From: Nitrosomonas supralitoralis
GTDB taxonomy: Bacteria; Pseudomonadota; Gammaproteobacteria; Burkholderiales; Nitrosomonadaceae
DNA length: 64,000 bases
Direction of reading: 5' to 3'
Assembly: GCF_003011925.2 (NCBI RefSeq)
Contig: NZ_PXXU01000004.1
Coordinates: 1 to 64,000, forward strand
The notes beneath the pieces were generated by a model. It was not told the DNA's origin and ran no database searches. It saw only the letters and a program-made list of their open reading frames with translations. Positions 55,189 through 64,000 of the stretch are shown here, piece by piece. A program made the position numbers and the translations under genes. The stretch's first letter is position 1, and every line of letters begins with the position of its first letter.

Positions 55189-56899
55189 GCCTTTAAAATT
55201 GAAAATCCTGTTTCTAACACACAGCTTTAACTGTTTGACACAACGTTTATTTGTTGAATTAGCACAACTCGGACACGATCTGTCGATTGAATTTGATATC
55301 AACGATGCTGTCACCTGCGAGGCTGTCGATCTGTTTCAGCCTGATCTGATTATTGCACCCTTTCTTAAACGCGCCATTCCTGAAACCATTTGGCGCAAAC
55401 TTACCTGTTTTATAGTGCATCCAGGAGTTGTCGGAGATCGCGGCCCATCCGCACTTGATTGGGCAATCATGCAAGGCCGGTCAGAATGGGGAGTGACGGT
55501 ATTACAAGCCAACGCTGAAATGGATGCCGGCGATATCTGGGCGACAGAAGTCTTTCCGATGCGCTTTGCCAGAAAAAGCAGCGTATACAGGCATGAAGTC
55601 GTTGAAGCGGCAACCATCGCGGTTCTGACAGCAGTAAAACGTTTTCTATCAGGCTCATATCGACCTGTTCCACTGGATTATTCACATTCTGAAGTGCGCG
55701 GGCGCTTAAATGCCTCGATGCGGCAAATTGATCGCAGCATCGACTGGCAACGGGACGCGACATCCACTGTTATAAGAAAAATTCATGCTGCCGACGGATT
55801 TCCCGGAGTACTTGATAAACTGTTTGGTGAATCTTATTATTTGTTTGATGCCTGCAATGAAGAAAATATGATCGGAGAGCCTGGAACCATAATAGCTAAG
55901 CGTAATAATGCGATTTGTCGCGCCACTATCGATGGTGCAGTGTGGATTGGTCATTTAAAACATAAAAATGAGGTTGAACAAACGGTTAAGTTGTCTGCCA
56001 CCAGCGCCTTGAAAAGCCACCTTGATAATGTGCCGGAAATACCCTCCGATCCACTTGCACTAAAGCTGCATGAAACTTATCGAGATATCTGGTTTGAGCA
56101 GAAAAATGAGGTCGGTTACCTGCATTTTGCATTCTATAACGGCGCCATGGACACTTCACAATGTGAGCGCCTGCGAGATGCATACTTGGCAGCGACTAAA
56201 CGCAATGTTCGTGTTATCGTGCTGATGGGTGGATCTGATTACTGGAGTAACGGCATTCATCTTAATCATATCGAAAATGCCTCCAGCCCTGCCGATGAAT
56301 CCTGGCGCAATATCAATGCTATGAACAATTTGGTACAAGCCATCATCACTAGCAATCGACAGCTCATAATTGCAGCACTACAAGGCAATGCCGGTGCCGG
56401 TGGAGTTTTTTTATCACTGGCTGCTGACTATATTTTTGCTCGCGCAAGTATCATCCTGAATCCACATTATAAAAGCATGGGCAATCTTTATGGTTCGGAG
56501 TACTGGACCTATTTGTTACCCAGAAGAGTCAACGCATCCAATGCAAAGTCATTGATACATAACAGACTTCCTGTCGGATCCTTGGAAGCCAGCCATATCG
56601 GATTGATTGATGGCAGCTTTACTTTAAATCTGGAAGATTTCAGAAAAAAAATAATGAATATTGCAGAGACACTCGCAGCCAGCCAAAATTTTCCTTCGCT
56701 CATACAGCAAAAAATACAGCGGCGCCAATCGGACGAACAACAGAAACCGTTAGAAAGCTACCGTAATCATGAGCTTGAGCATATGCAACTCAATTTCTAT
56801 GGTTTTGACCCCAGCTATCATGTTGCCCGTTATCATTTCGTGTACAAAATTCCGCACGCCTGGACACCACGCTATCTTGCGCAGCATCGCCGCCTTTAA
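55160..56899 (+). CDS. hypX: HypX/HoxX, CO-forming hydrogenase maturation enzyme
   Basis: HypX makes the CO ligand for NiFe hydrogenase from a one-carbon formyl donor and is found with oxygen-tolerant hydrogenases used in air. The 579-residue protein has an N-terminal formyltransferase-like domain (with CFIVHPGVVGDRGPSALDW) and a C-terminal crotonase-like domain (with IAALQGNAGAGGVFLSLAAD). The longest start (ATG 55160) overlaps hypE by 29 bases; TTG 55199 would give the more typical MKILFLTHSFN start. No hydrogenase structural gene follows; the next gene is convergent. Confidence 0.94.
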   Translation: MASNYHASVKPLKLKILFLTHSFNCLTQRLFVELAQLGHDLSIEFDINDAVTCEAVDLFQPDLIIAPFLKRAIPETIWRKLTCFIVHPGVVGDRGPSALDWAIMQGRSEWGVTVLQANAEMDAGDIWATEVFPMRFARKSSVYRHEVVEAATIAVLTAVKRFLSGSYRPVPLDYSHSEVRGRLNASMRQIDRSIDWQRDATSTVIRKIHAADGFPGVLDKLFGESYYLFDACNEENMIGEPGTIIAKRNNAICRATIDGAVWIGHLKHKNEVEQTVKLSATSALKSHLDNVPEIPSDPLALKLHETYRDIWFEQKNEVGYLHFAFYNGAMDTSQCERLRDAYLAATKRNVRVIVLMGGSDYWSNGIHLNHIENASSPADESWRNINAMNNLVQAIITSNRQLIIAALQGNAGAGGVFLSLAADYIFARASIILNPHYKSMGNLYGSEYWTYLLPRRVNASNAKSLIHNRLPVGSLEASHIGLIDGSFTLNLEDFRKKIMNIAETLAASQNFPSLIQQKIQRRQSDEQQKPLESYRNHELEHMQLNFYGFDPSYHVARYHFVYKIPHAWTPRYLAQHRRL

Positions 56900-56934
56900 A
56901 AAAATCCATTCAGTAACTTACTGCCTCAGCACAA

Positions 56935-57378
56935 CTATCTTTGACTGGCGACAGGGTTTAATATAAATTTATCCACTAGATCCGGATCAAACTCAGGAGG
57001 TCTTTCAGCAGGAGGAATCACACTCAGGCACTGCTTAATACTTGCCCATTGCTGTATCGCATCATATTCACTTTTAAGTTGCGCATATTCAGTTTCTTGT
57101 TCTTTAGTTTCCGCCAGCGCAAATAATGCTTCCCAGGAAAGCGATAAATCCGCACCCAGCATCCATTTATCTTTGGTCGGAGCGCTATCATTTGATTTAC
57201 CTGTTAACTGACTGACTCTGGTTTGAATTCGCTCAATCTCAACCAATAATTCATTGCAACTATAAGTTTGGAATTGTGCGGGTGATACATAAGGCGCATG
57301 ATGTTTTTCTGATGAAGAGGCACAACCAAACAGCATTATAGCTACAGTAAAAAATACATTAGCAAAAAGCTTTTTCAT
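56935..57378 (-). CDS. Lipoprotein of unknown function
   Basis: The 147-residue protein starts with a lipoprotein signal (lipobox LFGC at about 16-19). A cysteine-containing CNELLVEIERIQTRVSQL helix follows, then a helical middle part with DLSLSWEALFALAETKEQE and a proline-rich PPAERPPEFDPDL near the end. Similar small envelope lipoproteins are common in proteobacteria, without a known role. It converges on hypX with 35 bases between stops. Confidence 0.78.
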   Translation of the reverse strand: MKKLFANVFFTVAIMLFGCASSSEKHHAPYVSPAQFQTYSCNELLVEIERIQTRVSQLTGKSNDSAPTKDKWMLGADLSLSWEALFALAETKEQETEYAQLKSEYDAIQQWASIKQCLSVIPPAERPPEFDPDLVDKFILNPVASQR

Positions 57379-57894
57379 AACAGTTACTTTCCTCTCGAAT
57401 TTATTATGCTAGCAAATAACTATTACAATAACATTTACTTTTATGAATTGTACACCGATATCTGCAGGCAAAAAATATACCGGCTCGCCAGTCAATTGAA
57501 CAACAGGCATGGCTGCGCGCGGTGTCCGGAATGATGGCGTTGTTTATATCGGCTTATGAGCCATTCATACCGCGATAGCGTTTTGTCAACGCAAATATCA
57601 GCCGCGAATGTTATTGTCGAAACAGTTTCCAGCTTCGATTGGGATCGCTAAGCAAGCATGGACAGAAGTATCGTGGTTTGAATTGTTACGGATTATCTGC
57701 GCCAATAAAAACCATCGTGCGATATTTCGCGTTTCGGAACTGCCAATGTTGTCGCTGCAATCGAAAGACGCCGCCCTTTTTGATGTGTGTATAGTCAGAA
57801 GCGAAAGCTTAGGACAGGATGGAACAGATGCTGGCTTCATTAGTAACGCAGAAAAATCACCTTTGGGTGACTAGAAAATGGAAAACCAATAAAC
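57379..57894. other. Intergenic region with a doubtful 88-codon frame
   Basis: Between the lipoprotein gene and the invertase lies a 516-base gap. An 88-codon plus-strand frame (57608-57874) contains WTEVSWFELLRIICANKN and FRVSELPMLSLQSKDAALFD, which look protein-like, but it has no good ribosome-binding site. It may be the end of a decayed gene. The remainder shows nothing I can name. Confidence 0.3.
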
Positions 57895-59271
57895 ATGATT
57901 GATATAAAACTGATCGAAAACGCATGGTGCGAACTAAATAATTCAGTCATTGAGTATAAAGGTCAACCCGTTGGAACCATAGCGGCGCGCGACCCGGCTA
58001 GCGATACTCTTAATTATGATCAATGCTTCGTGAGGGATTTCGCGGTTTCCGCATTGGCCTTTTTGATGCACGGGGAAACCAAGATAGTACGTAACTTCCT
58101 GACTATCATGGTCGAACCGCAGGGAAAAGTAAAATATATGAATTGTTTCATGGCTGGCAAAGGCTTGATGCCCGCCAGTTTCAAGATTGTCAAATCAGAT
58201 GGTATTCCACAACTTGAAGCTGATTTTGGCGAAAAATCAATTGCACGCGTGTCGCCAGTAGATTCAGGACTTTGGTGGTTGATAATCCTGCGCGCATACG
58301 TTCGCGCCAGCGGAGATACTACGCTTGTTAAACAGCCTGCATTTCAGCAGGCCATAACATTGACTTTAGAGCTTTTTCTGGAATCACGCTTTGACATGCG
58401 CCCGACATTACTTGTCTCTGATGGCGCTTACATGATCGATCGCCGCATGGGTGTTTATGGCTACCCTTTTGATCTTCAGTCTTTACTCTTTGCCGCTTTA
58501 TCCGCTGCCCGAGAACTTCTCGTCGCAGACGATTACTACCATCGTTCAATTACAGAACGGTTAACGCATCTATGTGATCACCTGCATCATTATTACTGGC
58601 TTGATTTTGACAGGCTCAACATGATTTATCGTTACAAAGTTGATGGATATGGTAGCCAGATCTTGAATACTTTCAATATCCAGCCAAGCACGATCAAACC
58701 AGCGCTGATAGACTGGCTACCCGCAGAAGGAGGCTATTTTGCCGGTAACGTTGACCCAGGCCGCATGGACTTCCGCTATTTTGCTCAAGGCAACCTGTTG
58801 GCAATCGTTTCGTCACTGGCAACACAGGATCAGTCACACAAAATCATGACATTGATCGAGCAACGCTGGCATGACCTGATTGGTCAGATGCCTGTTAAAA
58901 TCTGCTATCCCGCATTGGAAGGTTATGATTGGGAAATCGTAACAGGAGCCGATCCGAAAAATTCTGCCTGGTCATACCACAATGGTGGTAATTGGCCTTC
59001 CTTACTCTGGTTGTTAGCGGCAGCTGCGCAAAAATCCGGCCACCCAGCATTAGCCATACGTGCACTGAATTCCGCCGCCAAAAGACTTGCCAGCGAACAT
59101 TGGCCCGAATACTTTGATGGGCACTATGGTCAGTTGGTTGGAAAGGAAGCCCGCCGCTTCCAGACTTGGTCAATAGCTGGATTTCTGGCAGCTTATCAAA
59201 TACTTGAACAACCAGAACACCTGGATCTTCTTAAATTTGAATCTCAGACCACTGTTAGGGCTTGCGACTGA
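57895..59271 (+). CDS. Alkaline/neutral invertase, glycoside hydrolase family 100
   Basis: This 458-residue cytosolic enzyme should hydrolyse sucrose to glucose and fructose. GH100 features are the N-terminal TLNYDQCFVRDFAVSALAF block with the acidic residue, the YGYPFDLQSLLFAALSA segment and the C-terminal WSYHNGGNWPSLLWLLAAA. It ends with HWPEYFDGHYGQLVGKEARRF split over two strands. Family members are known from plants, cyanobacteria and some ammonia oxidisers that store sucrose. No sucrose synthase or phosphate synthase gene is in the window. Confidence 0.92.
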   Translation: MIDIKLIENAWCELNNSVIEYKGQPVGTIAARDPASDTLNYDQCFVRDFAVSALAFLMHGETKIVRNFLTIMVEPQGKVKYMNCFMAGKGLMPASFKIVKSDGIPQLEADFGEKSIARVSPVDSGLWWLIILRAYVRASGDTTLVKQPAFQQAITLTLELFLESRFDMRPTLLVSDGAYMIDRRMGVYGYPFDLQSLLFAALSAARELLVADDYYHRSITERLTHLCDHLHHYYWLDFDRLNMIYRYKVDGYGSQILNTFNIQPSTIKPALIDWLPAEGGYFAGNVDPGRMDFRYFAQGNLLAIVSSLATQDQSHKIMTLIEQRWHDLIGQMPVKICYPALEGYDWEIVTGADPKNSAWSYHNGGNWPSLLWLLAAAAQKSGHPALAIRALNSAAKRLASEHWPEYFDGHYGQLVGKEARRFQTWSIAGFLAAYQILEQPEHLDLLKFESQTTVRACD

Positions 59272-59547
59272 CAAACAAAAACATAAAAACAAGCGATGAA
59301 TCCAGCGCTCAGAGAGTTTTCAGCGATAGTTTTGTTTGAAATACCATACCAACTATTAGTTCAAGCAGTACAGGCGCGCTATAACTGGCAACAATGAGTA
59401 CTAAAACCGGCTATATCTACAACGCTTATGCTCAGCCATACATCCTCACCTAATTTTATTTACTCTGGCTATCGTCTTGATAACTACAGTTATGCAATAC
59501 TGGTATCATCAGCCATTTCCTTTATGATTTATTTTATCCAATAACCC

Positions 59548-60789
59548 ATGGTCAATATTGAAGAACAAACTGTTGAAACATTCGGCATATCTAGCATTCA
59601 CGTCGAGCCGATCAAAACTGTCAAACTGAATAACTGCAGCATCACATTGCTGGGAACTGCGCATGTCTCGAAAGCAAGCGCGGATAAGGTACAGGAATTA
59701 ATTGCCACAGGAAAATATGATGCAGTAGCGGTTGAATTGTGCCCAAGTCGACATAAAGTTATCGTCAACCCTGATGCTATGGCTAAAATGGATCTTTTCC
59801 AAGTAATCAAAAAAGGTCAAGCCAGCATGGTGGCTGCCAGTCTCGCACTAGGCGCTTTCCAGCAACGCATGGCAGAACAGTTCGGTATTGAGCCAGGGGC
59901 TGAAATGCGTGTCGCCATCAAAGATGCACAGGCTGCAAAGTTACCGGTTTTATTGATAGATCGAGAAATCGGCACAACTCTGAAGCGGATTTATCATAAT
60001 GTTCCCTGGTGGAAACGCATGAATCTTTTTGCCGGTTTGATAGGCAGTGTGATCAGCAAAGAAAAATTCAGCGCCGAGGAAATTGAAAAGCTCAAAGAAG
60101 GTGATGTTTTGGAAAGCTCCTTTTCACAGTTCGCCGAGAATGAAAAAGATTTATTTCGTCCCCTCATCAGTGAGCGAGATGAATACATGTCCGCGCGTCT
60201 TCTCAAAGAAAGCAAAGAAAACAACTATCGGCATATTCTGGCGGTAATTGGCGCCGGCCACTTAAGTGGCATGGCGCAGCAACTTGAAACACAAAGCATC
60301 ACTCATCCGAATGAACGAATTATGCAATTGGATGCTATTCCTCCTTCCTCGCCATGGCTTAAATTTATCCCATGGCTGATTGTTGCGCTCATTCTCACTG
60401 GATTTGTTATTGGTTTTACGCGCAGTCCTGAGCTGGGCACAGCTATGGTTGTTAGCTGGATCGTGATCAATGGCGGCCTTTCGGCACTGGGTGCCGCGAT
60501 AGCTTTTGCGCATCCGCTCTCGATTCTGACCGCTTTTCTAGCAGCTCCGCTAACCTCACTCAATCCAACCATTGGCGCAGGTATGGTAGTGGCTGCCGTT
60601 GAAACCTATTTGCGCAAACCAGAAGTAGGTGATTTTAACCGGCTCAGAACTGACACGACCACATTGAAAGGCTGGTGGGGCAATCGAGTAACTCGCATCT
60701 TGCTGATTTTTATCTTATCAACATTGGGTTCCGCGATTGGCACGTATGTCGCTGGATTCAGAATTTTCGAGCAGCTTAGCTCAAGCTAA
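59548..60789 (+). CDS. TraB family protein (TraB/PrgY type) with C-terminal membrane helices
   Basis: The 413-residue protein has an N-terminal TraB/PrgY catalytic-like domain with ITLLGTAHVSKASADKV (GTxH motif), VAVELCPSRHKVI and LAVIGAGHLSGMAQ (GxxH motif). About four membrane helices follow (residues 265-410). Related proteins block peptide pheromones or act as metal-dependent proteases; a bacterial role here is unknown. It precedes an ABC exporter gene by 8 bases, so the two are likely co-transcribed and may handle the same peptide or lipid. That link is inference. Confidence 0.9.
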   Translation: MVNIEEQTVETFGISSIHVEPIKTVKLNNCSITLLGTAHVSKASADKVQELIATGKYDAVAVELCPSRHKVIVNPDAMAKMDLFQVIKKGQASMVAASLALGAFQQRMAEQFGIEPGAEMRVAIKDAQAAKLPVLLIDREIGTTLKRIYHNVPWWKRMNLFAGLIGSVISKEKFSAEEIEKLKEGDVLESSFSQFAENEKDLFRPLISERDEYMSARLLKESKENNYRHILAVIGAGHLSGMAQQLETQSITHPNERIMQLDAIPPSSPWLKFIPWLIVALILTGFVIGFTRSPELGTAMVVSWIVINGGLSALGAAIAFAHPLSILTAFLAAPLTSLNPTIGAGMVVAAVETYLRKPEVGDFNRLRTDTTTLKGWWGNRVTRILLIFILSTLGSAIGTYVAGFRIFEQLSSS

Positions 60790-60797
60790 AGACGGTT

Positions 60798-62654
60798 ATG
60801 CTCGGCTTCTTTGAACGCCTGATCAACCCTTATCCTCCCGAACACCCCATTGAACCACCCAAGGGGTTATATCAGTTTTGCCGCCACTACACGCAGGGGA
60901 TCGAACTTTATCTTATGTTACTGGCGATACTGACTACCTGCCTCGCAGTCAGTGAAGCCATGCTCTACAGCGTTCTTGGACAAATGGTCGACTGGCTGGC
61001 GGAAAGGAAAACCGAGCGCTTTCTAGAAGAAGAATGGCTAACTTTACTGGGCATGTCAATTTTTATTCTGATAATAATACCGTTACTAGTATTAATGCAC
61101 TCATTAGTTATCCACCAAACCCTGATGGGCAACTTTCCCATGCGTGTACGCTGGATGTCACACCGCTATCTGCTTAACCAGAGCTATGCATTCTTTCAGC
61201 ACGAATTCAGTGGCCGTATCGCGACCAAAGTCATGCAAACTGCAATATCCGTCCGGGAAACAGTACTCAAACTGATTGATGTCATGCTGTTTGTATCGGT
61301 TTACTTGACCACCACCTTATTCCTGGTCATCAATGCAGATCCAATTTTATGCTTACCCTTGCTGGTCTGGCTTGCTTTATATATTGCCATCCTGTCATAT
61401 TTTGTCCCACGTTTAAAACGCATATCAACCTTACAAGCCGACGCACGCGCACTCATGACAGGTCGAATTGTTGACAGTTACACCAACATCCTGACCTTGA
61501 AACTGTTCTCACGCAGTCAACGTGAATCGGCATACGCTCAGGCAGGAATGGAAGAATTCATGGCAACCGTGCACCCACAAATGCGTTTATCTACTGGCCT
61601 GAATTTTTGTGTCTGGATCATCAATATGATGATGGTATTCGCAACGGGTGCATTGGGCCTCATGATCTGGCTACAAGGCGACATCGGACCGGGTGCCATA
61701 GCAATCGTCATGAGTCTTGCTATCCGGCTGACTGGCATGTCACATTGGATCATGTGGGAAGTTAATACGCTGTTTGAGAACATGGGTACAGTACAAGATG
61801 GCATCAATACGATTTCCAAGTCACAACTTGTCACCGATGCACCGGATGCCCGCGAATTACAAGTACATCAAGGAACCATTCAGTTCAATCATGTCTCCTT
61901 TTCCTACCACTCGGAACATCGCGAATATCTCAACATTTTTGATGATCTGAACCTGCATATTGCAGCTGGTGAGAAAGTAGGCATTGTAGGTCGATCAGGT
62001 TCTGGCAAATCGACTTTCGTCAATCTGCTATTACGATTCTACGATATCCAGCAAGGCAGCATCACCATCGACAAACAGGATATTCGCACGGTAACGCAGG
62101 ATAGCCTGCGTGCTAATATTGCCATGGTGACGCAGGATACCTCGTTGCTGCACCGATCGGTGCGCGACAACATCCTGTTTGGAAAACCGGATGCGACCGA
62201 GGATCAGATGATTGCAGCCGCCAAAAAAGCCCAGGCGCACGAATTTATTCAATCGCTGAGAGATATCAAGAATCGCACAGGCTATGACGCTCATGTCGGT
62301 GAGCGTGGTGTCACGCTATCGGGTGGTCAGCGACAACGCATTGCCATTGCTCGCGTGCTGTTAAAAAATGCACCCATCCTAGTACTCGACGAAGCTACTT
62401 CGGCTTTGGATTCTGAAGTCGAAGCCAGTATCCAGCAAAGCCTCTATCAGCTTATGGAAGGGAAAACGGTGATCGCCATCGCGCACCGACTCTCAACGAT
62501 CGCCGCCATGGACCGGCTTATTGTATTTGATAAAGGCCGCATCGTTGAGCAAGGCAGTCATGCCAAACTTATTGCCAATAACCAGCTTTATGCACAATTA
62601 TGGAATCATCAATCAGGTGGATTTCTTGGGTTACTGGAAAATAATCCGTCTTAG
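60798..62654 (+). CDS. ABC exporter, fused membrane and ATPase domains
   Basis: The 618-residue half-transporter has six membrane helices (about 35-330) and one ABC ATPase domain (about 355-600). Walker A is VGRSGSGKSTFVN, the signature is TLSGGQRQRIAIARVLL, Walker B is ILVLDEATSALD, and the H-loop is IAIAHRLSTI. It should work as a homodimer in the inner membrane and export a lipid, peptide or drug; the substrate is not evident. It is coupled to the TraB-family gene in front. Confidence 0.93.
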   Translation: MLGFFERLINPYPPEHPIEPPKGLYQFCRHYTQGIELYLMLLAILTTCLAVSEAMLYSVLGQMVDWLAERKTERFLEEEWLTLLGMSIFILIIIPLLVLMHSLVIHQTLMGNFPMRVRWMSHRYLLNQSYAFFQHEFSGRIATKVMQTAISVRETVLKLIDVMLFVSVYLTTTLFLVINADPILCLPLLVWLALYIAILSYFVPRLKRISTLQADARALMTGRIVDSYTNILTLKLFSRSQRESAYAQAGMEEFMATVHPQMRLSTGLNFCVWIINMMMVFATGALGLMIWLQGDIGPGAIAIVMSLAIRLTGMSHWIMWEVNTLFENMGTVQDGINTISKSQLVTDAPDARELQVHQGTIQFNHVSFSYHSEHREYLNIFDDLNLHIAAGEKVGIVGRSGSGKSTFVNLLLRFYDIQQGSITIDKQDIRTVTQDSLRANIAMVTQDTSLLHRSVRDNILFGKPDATEDQMIAAAKKAQAHEFIQSLRDIKNRTGYDAHVGERGVTLSGGQRQRIAIARVLLKNAPILVLDEATSALDSEVEASIQQSLYQLMEGKTVIAIAHRLSTIAAMDRLIVFDKGRIVEQGSHAKLIANNQLYAQLWNHQSGGFLGLLENNPS

Positions 62655-62849
62655 TTAACTCGATATATAAAACACAATCCATATAACACACTGTAATAAT
62701 GTTATTTTATATGAATCTTGGTTATTTTAAGCAAAACAGACACTATCCGTATCCTTTAATGATTTAAGGCAATATAACTCCTGTTTCTCGAATTTTGAGA
62801 AGTCGCTTGGCATGCTTAAATATAGCATTTTTAAACCAAGCTACTCATC

Positions 62850-64000
62850 GTGCCCATTCCACAAAAACTCCACTCGCTTATCCTCCATTGTTTTGCAAAA
62901 GCGGGATTGCTATTCGGGCTGTCTTCCATACAAATACTTCCGGTCTTTGCTACAGCAAACTTAGAGCAATTGAGCCTGGAACAGTTGATGAATATCAATA
63001 TCGTAGGCGCTTCAAAGTATGAGCAAAAACAACAGCAAGTCGCCGCCGCTGTCAGCGTCATTACTCGTAAGGATATTAGAATCTATGGCTGGCGCACGTT
63101 AGGCGAAGCACTGGCCAGCCTTCCCGGCATTCATACCACATATGATTATCAATATGAATATCTGGGCACACGCGGTCTTGGCCTACCCGGAGATTTCAAT
63201 ACTCGCGTACTAGTAACAATCAATGGCAACCGCATCAATGATGCGACCTATGATCAGGGGCCCACGGGACGTGACTTTCCCCTCGATATTGACCTGATCG
63301 AACGAATTGAATTTATACCCGGACCGGGCAGCGCTGTTTACGGTCAGAATGCCATGCTTGGAGTAGTTAATATCATCACTCGAAAAGGTGCTGATATCAA
63401 AGGTGCAGAAATTTCAACTTCATATCAAACAGCTGAAATCATGCCTCAGGAACGCGTCACTTTAGGCAAGCAATTCGACAATGGCACAGATGCGTTAATC
63501 TCATTTTCCGGTTTGCAATCTCGGGGAGCAGACCACTTCTTCGAATTTGGTGATACTGGAATTTCTGGAGTGGCACATCGTCTGGATGGAGAAAACGTCA
63601 AACAAATGTTTGCACGTGCTTCGCATGGCCCGATTTCATTTGATTTTATTTATGGCAATCGACGCAAAGAAGATCCCACAGGCATATCTTTTTCAGATCC
63701 GCTGGTAGCCGGCCAATTTCAGCGCGATCGCCGTCTCAATACCCAAATTCAGTACAACAACAATTTTTCCAATGACACTCTAAATGTACTCGGACGATTG
63801 TTTCTCGGTCAATATCGCTATGAAAATCCTCTTTTTTACGGTGGTGAGAAAACTTTAACTACTGGCCCTAGCGACTGGCATGGGCTAGAGCTGCGTCTTC
63901 TGTCGACTGCGATCACCAATCACAAGCTAATGCTCGGTGTCGAATATCAAAATAACACCCATATCAAGCAAGCTTTTCAGAATTTTGATAACCCAGACGA
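62850..64000 (+). CDS. TonB-dependent receptor (partial, runs off the window)
   Basis: The first 383 residues are present. GTG 62850 is the only start before the signal peptide (LLFGLSSIQILPVFATA). The plug domain follows: LSLEQLMNINIVGASKYEQ, VSVITRKDIRIYGWRTLGE, RVLVTINGNRINDATYDQ, then the conserved IERIEFIPGPGSAVYGQNA and GVVNIITRKG. After about residue 190 the barrel strands begin. Such receptors take up iron chelates, cobalamin or other ligands with TonB energy. The ligand cannot be inferred from this part. No ribosome-binding site or Fur box was recognised upstream. Confidence 0.92.
   Translation, partial: MPIPQKLHSLILHCFAKAGLLFGLSSIQILPVFATANLEQLSLEQLMNINIVGASKYEQKQQQVAAAVSVITRKDIRIYGWRTLGEALASLPGIHTTYDYQYEYLGTRGLGLPGDFNTRVLVTINGNRINDATYDQGPTGRDFPLDIDLIERIEFIPGPGSAVYGQNAMLGVVNIITRKGADIKGAEISTSYQTAEIMPQERVTLGKQFDNGTDALISFSGLQSRGADHFFEFGDTGISGVAHRLDGENVKQMFARASHGPISFDFIYGNRRKEDPTGISFSDPLVAGQFQRDRRLNTQIQYNNNFSNDTLNVLGRLFLGQYRYENPLFYGGEKTLTTGPSDWHGLELRLLSTAITNHKLMLGVEYQNNTHIKQAFQNFDNPD

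Noticed and set aside
57598..57840. 80-codon minus-strand frame
   Set aside because: Antisense to a more protein-like plus-strand frame, with no start signal.

Overview
The window looks like a chromosomal segment of an ammonia-oxidising betaproteobacterium, most likely Nitrosomonas or a close relative. This is an inference from gene content: metX-metW, a regulatory PTS without sugar permease, a set of hopanoid genes (hpnH, hpnB, hpnM, hpnN and a probable hpnO), a GH100 invertase, periplasmic copper enzymes and the AT-leaning intergenic DNA. No amo, hao or rRNA gene is present, so the genus is not proven. I saw no tRNA, rRNA, CRISPR array, integrase or intact insertion sequence.

Layout. 1-5041: tail of a ferritin-like (DUF455-type) gene, a pRiA4b ORF-3-like protein, metW-metX, and the PTS genes EIIA-HPr-EI. 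5215-6985: a diguanylate cyclase that seems to have lost its membrane sensor, a small MITE-like repeat and a PilZ protein. 7216-18490: the most unusual region. It holds a tandem duplication of a Tat-exported multicopper oxidase gene plus a SCO1-like gene. About 2.9 kb appears identical between copies, and each pair is followed by a different large secreted protein. Downstream of copy A lies a decayed 3' end of a paralogue of the fibronectin/DUF11 protein that follows copy B. 18821-29332: an orphan NarL-type regulator, lysS, the unit hpnO-perM-hda-HAD with a terminator-like leader, a cation diffusion facilitator, a desuccinylase-like enzyme, and decayed coding DNA. 29333-33075: purM-purN-DUF3108-rsmB. 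33080-38694: hpnH-hpnB-hpnM-hpnN. 39068-41308: a peptidoglycan-binding lipoprotein, a heavily decayed oxidoreductase of the type linked to selD, and a small unknown. 41443-47432: ssb, an MFS transporter, uvrA and glycerate kinase. 47416-49764: two unknown proteins and a porin. 50425-52658: two L,D-transpeptidases flanking an alanine-zipper lipoprotein that ends in lysine. 52728-56899: hypC-hypD-hypE-hypX without hydrogenase structural genes. 56935-64000: a lipoprotein, a GH100 invertase, a TraB-family protein, an ABC exporter and the start of a TonB-dependent receptor.

Functional themes are outer-membrane and envelope construction (hopanoids, lipoprotein-peptidoglycan linkage, porin), periplasmic copper redox chemistry with large secreted partners, c-di-GMP signalling, and preparation of a NiFe hydrogenase able to make its CO ligand in air. 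Several start sites were moved from the longest reading frame on the basis of Shine-Dalgarno sequences and family N-termini. Identity of the duplicated blocks was judged by eye plus identical 647-residue translations; it was not aligned by program.
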